DNA of 64,000 nucleotides from Pseudomonas alloputida (GCF_021283545.2 NZ_CP128540.1:437501-501500), one strand, 5' to 3'. Shown: positions 6,031 through 18,341, numbered from the stretch's first letter. Notes: generated from the letters alone by a model not told the origin. Program-made: numbers and translations.

Positions 6031-9000
6031 TTATAACGAGGGTTTCGCACCTGTGCCATCTGAAAGATCCGATAGTGCTATGCGAAGAAACGCGGCCGCG
6101 AATTCCTCTGGTGGTAGCGGGAGGCTGACGATGTAGCCCTGGATCTGCTCGCAGCCCTCGGCCGCCAGAAAACGTTGCTGGGCCTGGTTCTCCACGCCTT
6201 CGGCAATGATGGTCAGCTGCATGCTGCGGCCCAGGGCAATGATCGCCCGGGCAATGGCGGCGTCATGTGGATCGTCGGGCAGGCCGCGGATGAACGACTT
6301 GTCGATCTTGAGGATGTCCAGCGGCAGGCGCTTGAGGTAGCTGAGCGAGGAATAGCCGGTGCCGAAGTCATCGATGGCCAGCTGTACGCCGAGTTTCTTC
6401 AGTTGGTACAGCACGGCCAGGGCCTCTTCTGCCTGGCTCATGATGAAGTTTTCGGTGATTTCCAACTGCAGGTCACCGGCCTTCAGCTGATGGTGCTTGA
6501 GCAGTTGTTCGATGCGCCGTGCCAGGTGCGGGTGGCGCAGCTGGGCGCCGGCAAGGTTGATCGACAGCGGGCCGAAGGGTTGGTAGTGCTGCTTCCAGGC
6601 CTGCATCTGCCGGCAGGCTTGCTCCAGTACCCAGTCGCCGAGCTGCAGGATGGTGCCGTTCTCTTCCGCCAAGTGGATGAAGTGTTCCGGCGGTACCTCG
6701 CCAAAGGTCGGGTGGCTCCAGCGGATCAGCGCTTCGGCACCCACCAGGCTCTGGGTCTTCAGGCTGAGCTTGGGCTGGAAGCACAGGCTCATTTCGTTGC
6801 GTTCGACGGCCCGGCGCAGCTCATGCTCCAGGGCGATGCGCTCGCTGGCCTGGGCGGTGAGGTCGCGGGTGTAGGCTTCGACGCGGTTGCGGCCCTTGGC
6901 CTTGGAGCGGTACATGGCGGCGTCGGCGTTGCGGATGAGTGTGGAGACGTCGGTGCCATCCTGTGGGTAGAGGCTGATGCCGATGCTGGCGCTGGTGAAA
7001 AACTCATGCTCGCCGGCCTGGAACGGTGCATTGAAGCAGGCCAGTAGTTTGTTGGCGATAGTGCTGGCGTCACTGGGCTTGTGCAAGCCGGGCAGCAGAA
7101 TGATGAACTCGTCGCCACCCAGGCGGGCTACGGTGTCAACGTCGCGTACCTGCTCTTTCAGGCGCTGGGCGATGCCCTTGAGCAGCAGGTCGCCGACCGG
7201 GTGGCCAAGGCTGTCGTTGATGTGCTTGAAGCGGTCGAGGTCCAGGAACAGCACTGCGCCCTGGCGGTTGGACACCTGCGCACAGGTGAGTACGCCCTGG
7301 AGCCGGTTTTCGAACAAGGTGCGATTGGGCAGGCCGGTCAGCGGGTCGTGGTGGGCTTGATAGTCGAGTTTGGCCTGGGCGTGCTTGATGCTGGAGATGT
7401 CTGCAAAAACCGCCACGAAGTGGGTGATCTCGCGGTCGCTGTTGCGCACGGCGCTTATGGTCAGCCAGCTTGGGTAAAGTTCGCCGTTCTTGCGCTTGTT
7501 GTAGATTTCGCCCTGCCAGTGGCCCTCGGCGGTAAGCTGGTGCCACATGGCCAGGTAGAAAGCGCTGTCGTGCTGGCCAGAGGCGAGCAGGCGCGGGGTC
7601 TGGCCGAGGGCCTCGATCTCGCTGTAGCCGGTGATTTCGCTGAAGGCGCGGTTGACGGCACTGATGCGCTGGTCAATGTCGGTAATCAGCACCCCTTCGG
7701 CAGTGTTCTCGAACACCGTGGCGGCCAGCTGCAGTTTTTCTTGCATCAGGTGACGCTCGGTGATGTCGCGGGCGATGGTCAGCATGCAGTCAACGCCGGT
7801 AATCGGCAGGGGCCGGGCGGAAAGCTCGCACAGTCGGATCTGCCCGTCGCTGCGGCGGATATGACAGGTGAAGTCGCGCACGAAGCCGTCGCGGTTTAGC
7901 TGGTCGACCAGGCGTTTGCGCTCGTTGAGGTCGACCCAGATACCCAGGTCCAGCGAGGTCTGGTCGATGGTTGGGTTGAGGTCGTAGCCGGTGAGGCGGC
8001 AGAAGCCTTCGTTCACCTCCAGCAGCAAACCGTCGCTCTGGCGCGACAGCAGCAGGCCGTCGGGCGAGGCGTGGAAAGCCTTTGCGAACTTTTCTTCTGA
8101 AGTTTGCAGCTGCTGCTGGGTCTCCTTGAGCTGACTGATGTCGCGTACTGCCACTACCAGCGCGGGCGTGCCGTCCAGTTCGAAGGTTTCAGCCGAAGTC
8201 AGGCCAGTGAACAGTTGGCCGTTGCTGCGGCGGAAGCTCATTTCCAGGTTACGGATACCACCTTGGTGCAACCTTTCAAGCAGGAGCGGGCCACTGCCCT
8301 CTACGCCCCACAGGTCAAGGTCGGTGGCAGTGCGGCCAATGACCTGGTCTGGGGGCAGTCCGATCTGCTCTTCGAAAGCCTCGTTCACCTCCAGCAGGCA
8401 GCCATCGCTGTGGCGAGCGATCAGCAAGATATCGGGGCACTGCTGGAATACCGAGGCGAACTTCTGTTCGGACAGGCGCAGGGCGTCCTCCGTGCGCTTG
8501 GTTTCACTGATGTCGATCATCAGCCCGCGCATCACTGGCTGGTGGCCGTGCTCGATCATGCTGACGATATTGCGTACCCAGAGGGGCTGACCGTCAGCCC
8601 GGATCACCCGGTAGTCCAGGCTGTGGTCGCGCCCCGCTGCGGTCTCGCTGTCGCAGTAGGCCTGAGCCCAGAGCGCGTCCTCCGGGTGCAGGATGCTGCG
8701 CCAGAAACCGGGCCTGAGCCAGTCACTCAATGGGTAGCCAAGCAGGTCTTCGGCATGGGGTGAAACGTAGCTGTAGGTGAAGTCGTTGGCATCGGCTTCC
8801 CAGGCGATGGCTGACAGGCTCTCGACCAGGCCGCGGTAGTGGTACTCGCTGCTGCGCAGTTCTTGCTCAAGGGCGATGCGCCGGGAAATTTCCGAGCTGA
8901 GCCGGCGGTTGATGCGAATGACCACTGCCAGCACAGCCATCAGCAGCAGCACCGTTGGCAGGCCATACACCAGCAGGTCGGACCAGAACATCCGCTGGTC

Positions 9001-9774
9001 GACCACATTGCCCACCCAGTGTTGCTGGATCTGGCTGATTTCGCTGCTGCTCATGTCGGCCATCACTTTGTCGAGGATGCCGACCAGCACGCTCTTGTCG
9101 CGGGGAACGGCCATCGCCAACTGGTAGCGGTAGGGCGTTTCGCCGCTGACGTAGAGGCCGTCGAGCTTGAGTTGGCGCAGGCTCCAGATACTGGAAGCGA
9201 GGTCGCCGACCACGGCATCCACTTGGTCGGTGGCCAGGGCTTGCAGCGTGGAGCTGACGTTTGGCAGGGCAACCAGGTTGAGGTCCGGGTGGTGGGTACG
9301 CAGCAACTCGTGCGGGGCGTAGTTCTCGACCACGGCAATTTTCAGGCCGTACAGGTCAGCCAGCTTGCGCGGTTGTGCGCCGCCTTTGTGCGCGAGGATC
9401 ACAATGGGGAAGTCGAGGTACGGGCGAGTGAAAGCCAGGAAGCCCTGGCGTTCGGGGGTGGACATGATGCCGGGCAGCAGGTCGATACGGCTTTCCCGCG
9501 CCTGCGCCAGCACCTCGGTCCAGCTGCTGGGTTCGACCGGTTTGAACGTCACGCCCAGGCGCTGCTGGATCATGGCGATGTAGTCGGCGGCCAATCCCTG
9601 GTACCGGCCCTCCTGGTCGCGAAACTCGAACGGTGGCCAAGAGGCGTCTACGCCAAGTTTCAGCTGCGGGTGGGCAGCCAGCCAGGCGTTCTCCTCATCT
9701 GTCAGGGTCAGGGCGCCGGCCGTTGTGTTCCACAAAATCAGGATCAGCAACAGAATGGCCGGCTTCAAGGACAT
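6031..9774 (-). CDS. rmcA: RmcA-like membrane c-di-GMP regulator (SBP-PAS-GGDEF-EAL)
   Basis: 1247 residues, matching P. aeruginosa RmcA (PA0575), which also lies beside rpoD. Order: signal sequence (1-22), periplasmic solute-binding-protein-like domain (about 30-250), membrane helix (about 265-287), four PAS-like domains (about 305-805), GGDEF (motif RLGGDEF intact) and EAL (EALIRW, ITENFIM, IDDFGTGYSS, AEGVEN all present). RmcA lowers c-di-GMP in response to redox state and phenazines and affects biofilm structure; the periplasmic domain is thought to bind an amino-acid-type ligand. Both catalytic motifs look functional, so a bifunctional enzyme is possible. It converges with nothing and is separated from rpoD by a shared terminator. 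Confidence 0.88.
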   Translation of the reverse strand: MSLKPAILLLILILWNTTAGALTLTDEENAWLAAHPQLKLGVDASWPPFEFRDQEGRYQGLAADYIAMIQQRLGVTFKPVEPSSWTEVLAQARESRIDLLPGIMSTPERQGFLAFTRPYLDFPIVILAHKGGAQPRKLADLYGLKIAVVENYAPHELLRTHHPDLNLVALPNVSSTLQALATDQVDAVVGDLASSIWSLRQLKLDGLYVSGETPYRYQLAMAVPRDKSVLVGILDKVMADMSSSEISQIQQHWVGNVVDQRMFWSDLLVYGLPTVLLLMAVLAVVIRINRRLSSEISRRIALEQELRSSEYHYRGLVESLSAIAWEADANDFTYSYVSPHAEDLLGYPLSDWLRPGFWRSILHPEDALWAQAYCDSETAAGRDHSLDYRVIRADGQPLWVRNIVSMIEHGHQPVMRGLMIDISETKRTEDALRLSEQKFASVFQQCPDILLIARHSDGCLLEVNEAFEEQIGLPPDQVIGRTATDLDLWGVEGSGPLLLERLHQGGIRNLEMSFRRSNGQLFTGLTSAETFELDGTPALVVAVRDISQLKETQQQLQTSEEKFAKAFHASPDGLLLSRQSDGLLLEVNEGFCRLTGYDLNPTIDQTSLDLGIWVDLNERKRLVDQLNRDGFVRDFTCHIRRSDGQIRLCELSARPLPITGVDCMLTIARDITERHLMQEKLQLAATVFENTAEGVLITDIDQRISAVNRAFSEITGYSEIEALGQTPRLLASGQHDSAFYLAMWHQLTAEGHWQGEIYNKRKNGELYPSWLTISAVRNSDREITHFVAVFADISSIKHAQAKLDYQAHHDPLTGLPNRTLFENRLQGVLTCAQVSNRQGAVLFLDLDRFKHINDSLGHPVGDLLLKGIAQRLKEQVRDVDTVARLGGDEFIILLPGLHKPSDASTIANKLLACFNAPFQAGEHEFFTSASIGISLYPQDGTDVSTLIRNADAAMYRSKAKGRNRVEAYTRDLTAQASERIALEHELRRAVERNEMSLCFQPKLSLKTQSLVGAEALIRWSHPTFGEVPPEHFIHLAEENGTILQLGDWVLEQACRQMQAWKQHYQPFGPLSINLAGAQLRHPHLARRIEQLLKHHQLKAGDLQLEITENFIMSQAEEALAVLYQLKKLGVQLAIDDFGTGYSSLSYLKRLPLDILKIDKSFIRGLPDDPHDAAIARAIIALGRSMQLTIIAEGVENQAQQRFLAAEGCEQIQGYIVSLPLPPEEFAAAFLRIALSDLSDGTGAKPSL

Positions 9775-9870
9775 GGCAGCCTCGCACTCAGGTGGTCTGA
9801 AGTCGAGTGTAGACGGGCATTGCCGCAGGTGTGCAACGGAAGGCGGGCTTTATGTCACGGGCCACTAAAG

Positions 9871-9898
9871 AAAAACCCCGGCCTGGGCCGGGGTTTTG
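9871..9898. terminator. Intrinsic terminator after rpoD
   Basis: A GC-rich stem CCCCGGC / GCCGGGG (9876-9882 with 9887-9893) is flanked by A-run and T-run, so it works in both directions. It lies 3 bp beyond the rpoD stop and ends the rpsU-dnaG-rpoD transcript. Confidence 0.9.
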
Positions 9899-9901
9899 TC
9901 A

Positions 9902-11752
<1,851 letters not shown>

Positions 11753-11819
11753 AACACCCTATCCACTGAAGGTCTTGGCGGGCAAAAAACAAGCCGAGGA
11801 TTATACCCGAGCATGGGCC

Positions 11820-13802
11820 TCACGCGCCAGATGAGGTCGGCGTTTGTGCGGGAACATTTCGGCTCAGCAGGGCGAGGAGCTGGGTTTTTTCCTCGCTGGT
11901 CAATTCGCTTTGACGTGATTTCCTGAGCAGTTGTTCCAGGCTGCGCTCGCGTTGGCGGGCGGACAAGCTAGTTATAGTGTCGAAAAACTGTTGTTCAAGG
12001 TTGTCGGCCACGATAAGCCATTCCTTTTCCGCCAGGGCGCGTAGCAGGCGGCCCTGTTCGGTGCCATGCCAACGTGCGATCAACTGCATTGAGCTTAGCC
12101 CAGGATTTTTCTGCGCGGCTTCGATCAATGCCACCAGCAGCTGGCTGTACAGGTGTTCTTCGTCGGCGAAGTGGCTGGCATCTTCCACCTTGCCGGCCAG
12201 CAGTGGGTGGTGCAGCAGGGTGCGCAGGGCGGCCAGCGTGGGCGGCTCGACCGGCGCTGGCACGCGGGGAGGCGCTTCGTCGCGTTGCTGCCAGGGCTTG
12301 CCGCCCTTGCGGTTCTTGTCCCAGGGTTTGTCGCTCCACGGCTTCTTGCTGCCCCCCTTGTTGGGCTTCCATGCCTGCTCCTGATGAACGGGGGCATAGT
12401 CGTGCTGCGGCATGTCGCCGTAGTCGGGGGTGTAGCTGGCCATGGCGTCGTAATCGTAGCCAGGGTCGTAGTCCGGCATGCTGCTGGTCGCCGGCGCTTG
12501 TTGCGCCAGCTGCTCGACCTGCTGCGGGTCGAGGCCGGTGATTTCCTTCAGGCGGTTGCGCATCAGCTGACGCAGGTTGGCGCCGGGGATCTTTTCGATC
12601 AACGGTGCGGCCAAGGTCGCCATATGCGCCTTGCCTTCCAGCGAGCGCGGGTCGGCTTCTACGCCAAGTTGCTCGAAGAAGTAGTCGGCCAGCGGTTGGG
12701 AATGCTGGTTGATACGGGCCATGAAGGCGTCGGTACCTTCGGCGCGCACCAGGCTGTCCGGGTCTTCGCCTTCGGGCAGGAACAGGAAGCGCGCGCGACG
12801 GCCGTCCTGCAGGTTCGACAATGTCGATTCCAGTGCGCGCCAGGCGGCCTTGCGCCCGGCCTGGTCGCCGTCAAAACAGAACAGCACGCTGGGCACCACG
12901 CGGAACAGGCGCTTGAGGTGCTCTTCGCTGGTGGCGGTGCCAAGGGTGGCCACGGCATTGCGCAGGCCTTGCTGGGCCAGGGCAATGACGTCCATGTAGC
13001 CCTCGACGACGATGATCTCGTCGAGGTTGCGGTTGTGCTTGCGCGCCTCGTACAGCCCGTACAGCTCCTGCCCCTTGTGGAAAACCGGGGTTTCCGGGGA
13101 GTTCAGGTACTTGGGCTTGTCGTCGCCGAGCACCCGGCCACCGAAGGCGATGATGCGCCCGCGGCTGTCACGTATCGGGAACATCACCCGGTCGCGGAAG
13201 CGGTCGTAGCGCTTGCCGCTCTCGGCGTTCTCGATCAGCAGGCCGGCATCGATCATCACCTTCTGCTGCAGGGTGTCGGCACCCAGGTGCTTGAGCAGGT
13301 TGTCCCAGCCGGGCGGGGCAAAGCCCAGGCCGAAGTCGCGGGCAATTTCCCCGGACAGGCCGCGGCCCTTGAGGTAGTCCACCGCTGCCTTGCGGGACGG
13401 GTGGCTGCGCAGGGCCTGGCGGTAGAACTCCGAGGCGGCGTCCAGTAGCGGGTACAGTGGCGAGTCAGTGGGCTGGCGCGGCTTCTGGTCGCGGCGGCCT
13501 TGCTCGCGGGGCACTTCCATGCCGGCGGCGCGGGCCAGTTCCTCGACGGCCTGGGGGAAGTCCAGGTTGTCGTGGTCCATGACAAAGCCCAAGGCGTTGC
13601 CACCGGCGCCACAGCCGAAGCAGTAGTAGAACTGCTTGTCGGGGCTGACCGTGAAGGACGGGGTTTTTTCTTTGTGGAACGGGCAGCAGGCCGAGTAGTT
13701 CTTGCCGGTTTTTTTCAGCTGGACGCGCGAACTCACCACGTCGACGATGTCGAGGCGGTTGATCAGGTCGTCAATGAAACTCTGGGGAATCAGCCCGGCC
13801 AT
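11820..13802 (-). CDS. dnaG: DNA primase
   Basis: 660 residues from ATG 13802; an in-frame ATG at 13823 would add seven unlikely residues. The zinc-binding domain has Cys40, His43, Cys61 and Cys64 (CPFH, CFGC). The TOPRIM core has VVEGYMD and FDGDQAGRKAA. A low-complexity Gly/Lys/Trp-rich linker (about 440-510) leads to the C-terminal DnaB-binding domain. It makes RNA primers for lagging-strand synthesis together with DnaB. It is the middle gene of the rpsU-dnaG-rpoD operon. Confidence 0.99.
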   Translation of the reverse strand: MAGLIPQSFIDDLINRLDIVDVVSSRVQLKKTGKNYSACCPFHKEKTPSFTVSPDKQFYYCFGCGAGGNALGFVMDHDNLDFPQAVEELARAAGMEVPREQGRRDQKPRQPTDSPLYPLLDAASEFYRQALRSHPSRKAAVDYLKGRGLSGEIARDFGLGFAPPGWDNLLKHLGADTLQQKVMIDAGLLIENAESGKRYDRFRDRVMFPIRDSRGRIIAFGGRVLGDDKPKYLNSPETPVFHKGQELYGLYEARKHNRNLDEIIVVEGYMDVIALAQQGLRNAVATLGTATSEEHLKRLFRVVPSVLFCFDGDQAGRKAAWRALESTLSNLQDGRRARFLFLPEGEDPDSLVRAEGTDAFMARINQHSQPLADYFFEQLGVEADPRSLEGKAHMATLAAPLIEKIPGANLRQLMRNRLKEITGLDPQQVEQLAQQAPATSSMPDYDPGYDYDAMASYTPDYGDMPQHDYAPVHQEQAWKPNKGGSKKPWSDKPWDKNRKGGKPWQQRDEAPPRVPAPVEPPTLAALRTLLHHPLLAGKVEDASHFADEEHLYSQLLVALIEAAQKNPGLSSMQLIARWHGTEQGRLLRALAEKEWLIVADNLEQQFFDTITSLSARQRERSLEQLLRKSRQSELTSEEKTQLLALLSRNVPAQTPTSSGA

Positions 13803-14106
13803 GGCAGTCTCGTTATCTGGCAACTGGCAAGTCTAATCGCTCACGCGCCGAAGGGGGCGAGTGCTGCTTGGGGAAGTGCGAGGGAATGTGTGCTCGTCGC
13901 CAGCCCCTAAGGGCTCGTCAGTCGGACGTGCACGTCTGGTCATACAGCAAGGAGGACCAGCTCTGACGTTTCAGGCAGGTTGCCCATGATGCAGTTCGCA
14001 TGAAGCTTGTGCAGGGCCTTGAGCTAGCTGCTCAAGTTTGAAACGACCACTGCCATCGCCCGGGGGTTAGCCGGGCAGGGCAGAAGCTTTGCGTTGAACG
14101 CCTGTA
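13803..14106. other. rpsU-dnaG spacer
   Basis: 304 bp without a gene. A hairpin GCCCGG / CCGGGC at 14059-14077 lies 30 bp beyond the rpsU stop but has no T-run. It could act as a weak internal terminator or RNA-processing site, as in the E. coli rpsU-dnaG spacer; this is inference. Confidence 0.4.
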
Positions 14107-14322
14107 TTAGTACAGACGAACGGCGCGGCGCTGTTCGCGCTGAACTTTCTTGGCGTGACGCTTAACAGCAGCAGCTGCTTTGCGCTTACGCTCTGCGGTC
14201 GGCTTCTCGTAAAACTCGCGGCTACGAACTTCAGCCAGTACACCGGCTTTTTCGCAGGAGCGCTTGAAACGACGCAGAGCTACGTCGAAGGGTTCGTTCT
14301 CTTTAACTTTGACGGCTGGCAT
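14107..14322 (-). CDS. rpsU: 30S ribosomal protein bS21
   Basis: 71 residues: [55 protein letters not shown] and a basic tail ending RRAVRLY, the standard bS21 sequence. It binds the 30S platform near the 3' end of 16S rRNA and helps initiation. It is the first gene of the macromolecular synthesis operon, with its own sigma-70 promoter 90-115 bp upstream, and is divergent from tsaD. Confidence 0.99.
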   Translation of the reverse strand: MPAVKVKENEPFDVALRRFKRSCEKAGVLAEVRSREFYEKPTAERKRKAAAAVKRHAKKVQREQRRAVRLY

Positions 14323-14410
14323 CCAGGGCTACCTTAATTCATTACCGGGGTAGACGTGCTCCTGGCAAAACAAAGGTGTGCTGGAGAACGTCGGTTTTCA
14401 AGGGTTGCGG

Positions 14411-14439
14411 ATGTTAACCCTTAGCAAGCCGGAATGCAA
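14411..14439 (-). promoter_or_regulatory. Sigma-70 promoter of rpsU-dnaG-rpoD
   Basis: On the minus strand, -35 TTGCAT (14439-14434), a 17-bp spacer and -10 TAACAT (14416-14411) place transcription start near 14404, about 80 nt before the rpsU start codon. Confidence 0.65.
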
Positions 14440-14526
14440 AGCCTCTGATCGAAAACCGCTGGTCGGCACCCGACACGGGGACTATCATGCGCGGCTTCGA
14501 ATTCAGCCCCCACAAGGGACGAGCCC

Positions 14527-15552
14527 ATGCTAGTACTGGGATTGGAAACATCCTGCGACGAAACCGGCGTCGCATTATACGACAGTGAACGCGGTTTGTT
14601 GGCCGACGCACTGTTCAGCCAGATCGACCTGCACCGCGTCTTCGGCGGCGTGGTGCCCGAGCTTGCCTCGCGTGATCACGTCAAGCGCATGCTGCCGCTC
14701 ATCCGCCAGGTGCTGGACGAGGCAGGTTGCGTTGCCACCGAAATCGACGCCATCGCCTACACCGCAGGCCCCGGCCTGGTCGGCGCCTTGCTGGTGGGCG
14801 CTTCCTGCGCCCAGGCGCTGGCCTTTGCCTGGGACATCCCGGCGATCGGTGTGCACCACATGGAGGGTCACCTGCTGGCACCCATGCTGGAAGAAAACCC
14901 GCCAGAGTTTCCGTTCGTCGCTTTGTTGGTTTCCGGTGGACATACCCAGCTGGTTCGGGTCGATGGCATCGGTCAGTACGAACTGTTGGGCGAAAGCCTG
15001 GACGATGCTGCCGGTGAAGCGTTCGACAAGACCGCCAAGCTGATCGGCCTCAATTATCCTGGTGGTCCGGAAATCGCGCGTCTGGCCGAGCAAGGTGTGC
15101 CTGGGCGCTTCGTGTTCCCGCGGCCAATGACCGATCGGCCAGGCCTGGAATTCAGCTTCAGTGGCCTCAAGACCTTCGCCCTGAACACCTGGCAGCAATG
15201 CAAGAATGCTGGCGACGACAGTGAGCAAACCCGTTGCGACCTGTCCCTGGCATTCCAGCAGGCGGTGGTGGAGACTTTGACCATCAAGTGCAAGCGGGCG
15301 CTCAAGCAGACCGGCCTCAAGCGGCTGGTCATCGCGGGTGGCGTGAGTGCCAACAAGGCCCTGCGCGCGTCCCTGGAGGACATGCTCGGTAGCATCAAGG
15401 GCAACGTGTACTACGCGCGTCCGCAATTCTGTACCGACAATGGTGCGATGATCGCCTACGCCGGTTGCCAGCGCCTGCTGGCCGGGCAGCAGCAAGACCT
15501 GGCGATCAGCGTGCAGGCACGCTGGCCGATGGAACAGTTGCCGCCGCTGTAA
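14527..15552 (+). CDS. tsaD: tRNA N6-threonylcarbamoyladenosine transferase
   Basis: 341 residues. Start [19 protein letters not shown], the Fe-binding HMEGH motif ([11 protein letters not shown]), LVSGGHTQL, and the C-terminal [13 protein letters not shown] and [13 protein letters not shown] are all present. TsaD transfers threonylcarbamoyl to A37 of ANN-decoding tRNAs together with TsaB and TsaE; it is essential in most bacteria. It is transcribed away from rpsU. A possible -10 (TATCAT) lies at 14483-14488. Confidence 0.98.
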   Translation: MLVLGLETSCDETGVALYDSERGLLADALFSQIDLHRVFGGVVPELASRDHVKRMLPLIRQVLDEAGCVATEIDAIAYTAGPGLVGALLVGASCAQALAFAWDIPAIGVHHMEGHLLAPMLEENPPEFPFVALLVSGGHTQLVRVDGIGQYELLGESLDDAAGEAFDKTAKLIGLNYPGGPEIARLAEQGVPGRFVFPRPMTDRPGLEFSFSGLKTFALNTWQQCKNAGDDSEQTRCDLSLAFQQAVVETLTIKCKRALKQTGLKRLVIAGGVSANKALRASLEDMLGSIKGNVYYARPQFCTDNGAMIAYAGCQRLLAGQQQDLAISVQARWPMEQLPPL

Positions 15553-15569
15553 GGTAGCGCGTCGAAGGT

Positions 15570-16139
15570 TCAGAAGTGCCGTTCGCGCCCTGCAAACAAG
15601 TCGCGCAGGTTGTTGCGGTGGCGCCACACGATCATCACTGTCAGTACGCTGATCGGCAGCAGGGCTTCGGGCTCGCGCCAGGCCAGCAATGGCAAGGTGA
15701 GTGGCGTGGCAATCAGCGCGGCCAGTGAGCTGGTGCGCGTGAGGTAGAAGGTCAGCAGCCAGGCGCCGATGGCCAGCAGCGCGGCCGGAAAGTACAGGGC
15801 CATGAGCATGCCGGCAGCCGTCGCCACGCCCTTGCCGCCCTTGAAACGGAAGTACAGGGGGAACAGGTGGCCCAGCACTGCGCATATGCCCACCCAGGCC
15901 TGCGCGTGCAGGTCCAGCCCGGCAGCGCGGGCGAGCAATACAGGCAAAAGGCCCTTGCACAGGTCGCCTAGCAGGGTCAGGATCGCCAGTTTACGGCCTG
16001 CCAGGCGTAGCATGTTGGTGGCGCCGGCATTGCCTGAGCCGCTGGAACGCGGGTCCGGGCTGCCCGAGAGGCGGCTGAGAACAATGGCGAAGGACAGCGA
16101 GCCGAGCAGGTAGGCGAGCAACGCCAGTAACCAAAACAT
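15570..16139 (-). CDS. plsY: Acyl-phosphate:glycerol-3-phosphate acyltransferase
   Basis: 189 residues, mostly hydrophobic with about five membrane helices. The conserved cytoplasmic loops are [11 protein letters not shown] and [12 protein letters not shown], and [10 protein letters not shown] is present. PlsY uses acyl-phosphate to acylate glycerol-3-phosphate, the first step of phospholipid synthesis. It converges with tsaD and diverges from folB, as in other pseudomonads. Confidence 0.97.
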   Translation of the reverse strand: MFWLLALLAYLLGSLSFAIVLSRLSGSPDPRSSGSGNAGATNMLRLAGRKLAILTLLGDLCKGLLPVLLARAAGLDLHAQAWVGICAVLGHLFPLYFRFKGGKGVATAAGMLMALYFPAALLAIGAWLLTFYLTRTSSLAALIATPLTLPLLAWREPEALLPISVLTVMIVWRHRNNLRDLFAGRERHF

Positions 16140-16213
16140 GCTAACTATTCCGGGCGAGGACGCCCTGATTCTAACGGCGCCAGTCGCCCTTGTCGTGCTG
16201 TGGAGAGAAGTGC

Positions 16214-16570
16214 TTGGACAGAGTGTTCATCGAAGGCCTGGAAGTCGATACCGTCATCGGTGCCTATGACTGGGAGCGGGATATTCGCCAGTGCTTGCGC
16301 CTGGACCTGAGCTTTGCCTGGGACAACCGCCCGGCCGCCGCCGGAGACGACCTGAACCTGGCGCTGGATTACGCCAGTGTGTCGGCGCGCATCCAGGCGT
16401 TTGCCGAACAGGCCCGTTTCGAGCTGGTTGAGACATTTGCCGAGCGCCTGGTGGCAACCCTGATGGACGAGTTCCACATCCCCTGGGTGCGCTTGAAGCT
16501 GACCAAGCCGGGCGCGGTGCCGGCGGCCCGTGGTGGTGTTGGCGTGGAGATCGAGCGCGGATGTCTCTGA
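16214..16570 (+). CDS. folB: Dihydroneopterin aldolase
   Basis: 118 residues from TTG 16214. This start is preferred because GGAGAGAAG lies just upstream and because known homologues begin [21 protein letters not shown]. The conserved core ([39 protein letters not shown]) fits the family. FolB converts dihydroneopterin to 6-hydroxymethyl-dihydropterin in folate synthesis. Its end overlaps the folK start by 10 bp, so the two are coupled, and the next step of the pathway follows directly. Confidence 0.95.
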   Translation: MDRVFIEGLEVDTVIGAYDWERDIRQCLRLDLSFAWDNRPAAAGDDLNLALDYASVSARIQAFAEQARFELVETFAERLVATLMDEFHIPWVRLKLTKPGAVPAARGGVGVEIERGCL

Positions 16571-17070
16571 GCACGGTTTACCTGGGCCTGGGCAGCAACA
16601 TCGACCGTGAGGCGCATTTGTGCGCCGGGCTCGATGCGTTGGCTGGCATCCTGACTGACATGCGCTGTTCGCCGGCCTTCGAAAGCCAGGCGGTGGGCAT
16701 CAAGAGCGGGCCGTTCATCAACTTCGTGGTGACGGGGCAAACCGCGTTGCCGTTGATCGAGCTGGACCGCCGGCTGAAGTTCATCGAGGCCGACAATGGC
16801 CGCTATGCACCGGACCGCAAAGGGTTGCCGCTGGATATCGACGTGCTGATGTATGACGATTTGCACGGTACCTTCGATGGGCTGGTATTGCCCCGGGCCG
16901 AGATTCTGAAGAACGCTTTTGTGCTGTGGCCGCTGTCGTTGCTGGCGCCCGACCTGGTGCATCCGGGTGTGGGCAAGTGCATGGCGCAGCTGTGGCAGGA
17001 AGCGCAGATCGATCAGGTACTGGCCCCCGTGGCCTTTGAGTGGCGCGGGTTGCAGTTGACGCCCGCTTGA
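16561..17070 (+). CDS. folK: 2-amino-4-hydroxy-6-hydroxymethyldihydropteridine diphosphokinase
   Basis: 169 residues. [17 protein letters not shown] at the start, the RRLKFIEADNGR region and the LDIDVLMYDD and LPRAEILKNAFVLWPL motifs identify HPPK. It pyrophosphorylates 6-hydroxymethyl-dihydropterin for DHPS. It is translationally coupled to folB by overlap. The end of the transcript runs into an inverted REP pair. Confidence 0.96.
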   Translation: MSLSTVYLGLGSNIDREAHLCAGLDALAGILTDMRCSPAFESQAVGIKSGPFINFVVTGQTALPLIELDRRLKFIEADNGRYAPDRKGLPLDIDVLMYDDLHGTFDGLVLPRAEILKNAFVLWPLSLLAPDLVHPGVGKCMAQLWQEAQIDQVLAPVAFEWRGLQLTPA

Positions 17071-17078
17071 GCCTGTAT

Positions 17079-17173
17079 CGGCCTCTTCGCGGGTAAACCC
17101 GCTCCTACGACGGGCTGAGCCCAACCTCTGATGTGTGCCCCCTGTAGGAGCGGGTTTACCCGCGAAGAGGCCG
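17079..17173. repeat. REP inverted pair (P. putida type)
   Basis: Two 30-bp REP units in opposite orientation (17079-17108 and 17144-17173) share the core CGGCCTCTTCGCGGGT and its complement, separated by 35 bp. They lie between convergent folK and cca. Confidence 0.9.
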
Positions 17174-17179
17174 GTAGGT

Positions 17180-18286
17180 CTAACCGCGCTGGTAAGCCTC
17201 GAGCGCTTTCAGCCGTTCACCTTTGAGTGCTTCGCCCAGTGCCTGACCGGTCAGCCCGGCTTGCACCAACGGCTTCACATCCACCGCTCGCGCCGCCGCT
17301 GCTGCGCCTCGCAGGTAATCGGCCTGTGGGTAACCCTGCTCGCCATCGCCCCGCGCCGCCATCTCGCAAACGGTCAAAAAATCCTCAAATCGCTGCGGCC
17401 GTCGGTAAACATCGAATTTCTGCAACAGCTCCAGCAGTGCCGTGGCAGGCAGTTCGAGCGCCTGATTACCCTGCGCCAGGCATTCCCCGGTCAGCATGGC
17501 CAGTTCCTGGCACTCTCGCGGTGCCTTCAGGCGCTGGTTGACGGCTTTGATCGATGTCGGTGGCAACCCCCGCAACAGGCAGGCCCAGCGCACGTTCAGC
17601 GGTTGTTCGTGCGCCGCCGCCTGCTCCAGCGCCGCCAATGTCCGGGAGCCGTCATCGAGCTCAGGCAGCAGCTCCTGCAGGGCCCCACACGCGCTCAGCA
17701 CCTTGAAGAATACCTGCGGTTGCACTTCCATCAGCGCGCGCTCGATTTCCTTCCAGCTGCGCTCGGCAGTGAGTGCCTGCAGTTCGCCTGAGGCGCTGAT
17801 CTGGCGCATCAGCGCCAAGGTTTCATCGGCAACCCGGAACCCCAGTGGTGCGTAACGGGCAGCAAAGCGTGCAACGCGCAGCACCCGCAAAGGATCTTCG
17901 GCGAATGCCGGGGAAACATGGCGTAGCAGGCGTTGATCCAGATCGTTCTTGCCTTGGTAGGGGTCGTAGACTGTGCCCGCCTCATCCTCGGCCATCGCAT
18001 TGATGGTGAGGTCGCGGCGGATCAGGTCTTCTTCCAGGGTTACGTCGGGGCTGGCGTGAAAAGTGAACCCGCCGTAGCCTCGCCCACTCTTGCGCTCGGT
18101 GCGCGCCAGGGCGTATTCCTCACCGGTTTTCGGGTGCAGGAACACCGGGAAATCGGCTCCCACCGGCCGATAGCCATTTGCTAGCATTTCTTCGACGGTG
18201 GCGCCCACCACCAGCCAGTCGATATCGCTGACAGGGCGGCCGAGCAAACGGTCGCGCACGGCGCCGCCAACTTTGTAGATGTGCAT
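17180..18286 (-). CDS. cca: CCA-adding tRNA nucleotidyltransferase (short form)
   Basis: 368 residues. The head domain carries [24 protein letters not shown], with the DxD metal motif, and [12 protein letters not shown]; the neck carries [16 protein letters not shown]. It adds or repairs the 3' CCA of tRNAs. The E. coli enzyme has an extra C-terminal HD phosphohydrolase domain; this protein is shorter and no clear HD motif is seen. It lies 55 bp from the end of spoVR on the same strand. Confidence 0.95.
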   Translation of the reverse strand: MHIYKVGGAVRDRLLGRPVSDIDWLVVGATVEEMLANGYRPVGADFPVFLHPKTGEEYALARTERKSGRGYGGFTFHASPDVTLEEDLIRRDLTINAMAEDEAGTVYDPYQGKNDLDQRLLRHVSPAFAEDPLRVLRVARFAARYAPLGFRVADETLALMRQISASGELQALTAERSWKEIERALMEVQPQVFFKVLSACGALQELLPELDDGSRTLAALEQAAAHEQPLNVRWACLLRGLPPTSIKAVNQRLKAPRECQELAMLTGECLAQGNQALELPATALLELLQKFDVYRRPQRFEDFLTVCEMAARGDGEQGYPQADYLRGAAAAARAVDVKPLVQAGLTGQALGEALKGERLKALEAYQRG

Positions 18287-18341
18287 GTGCAGCTCTCCAT
18301 AACTGCCGACAGGATAACCCGTCGGCGGTCATGGGGTTGCA

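Noticed and set aside
12153..13448. 431-codon plus-strand frame opposite dnaG
   Set aside because: It is antisense to dnaG, with Val/Gly/Leu/Gln-rich composition typical of a shadow frame.
14483..14488. Promoter for tsaD
   Set aside because: TATCAT is a fair -10, but no acceptable -35 lies at the right distance, so it is only mentioned under tsaD.
14575..15960. 461-codon minus-strand frame opposite tsaD
   Set aside because: It overlaps both tsaD and plsY in conflicting frames and has a shadow-type composition.
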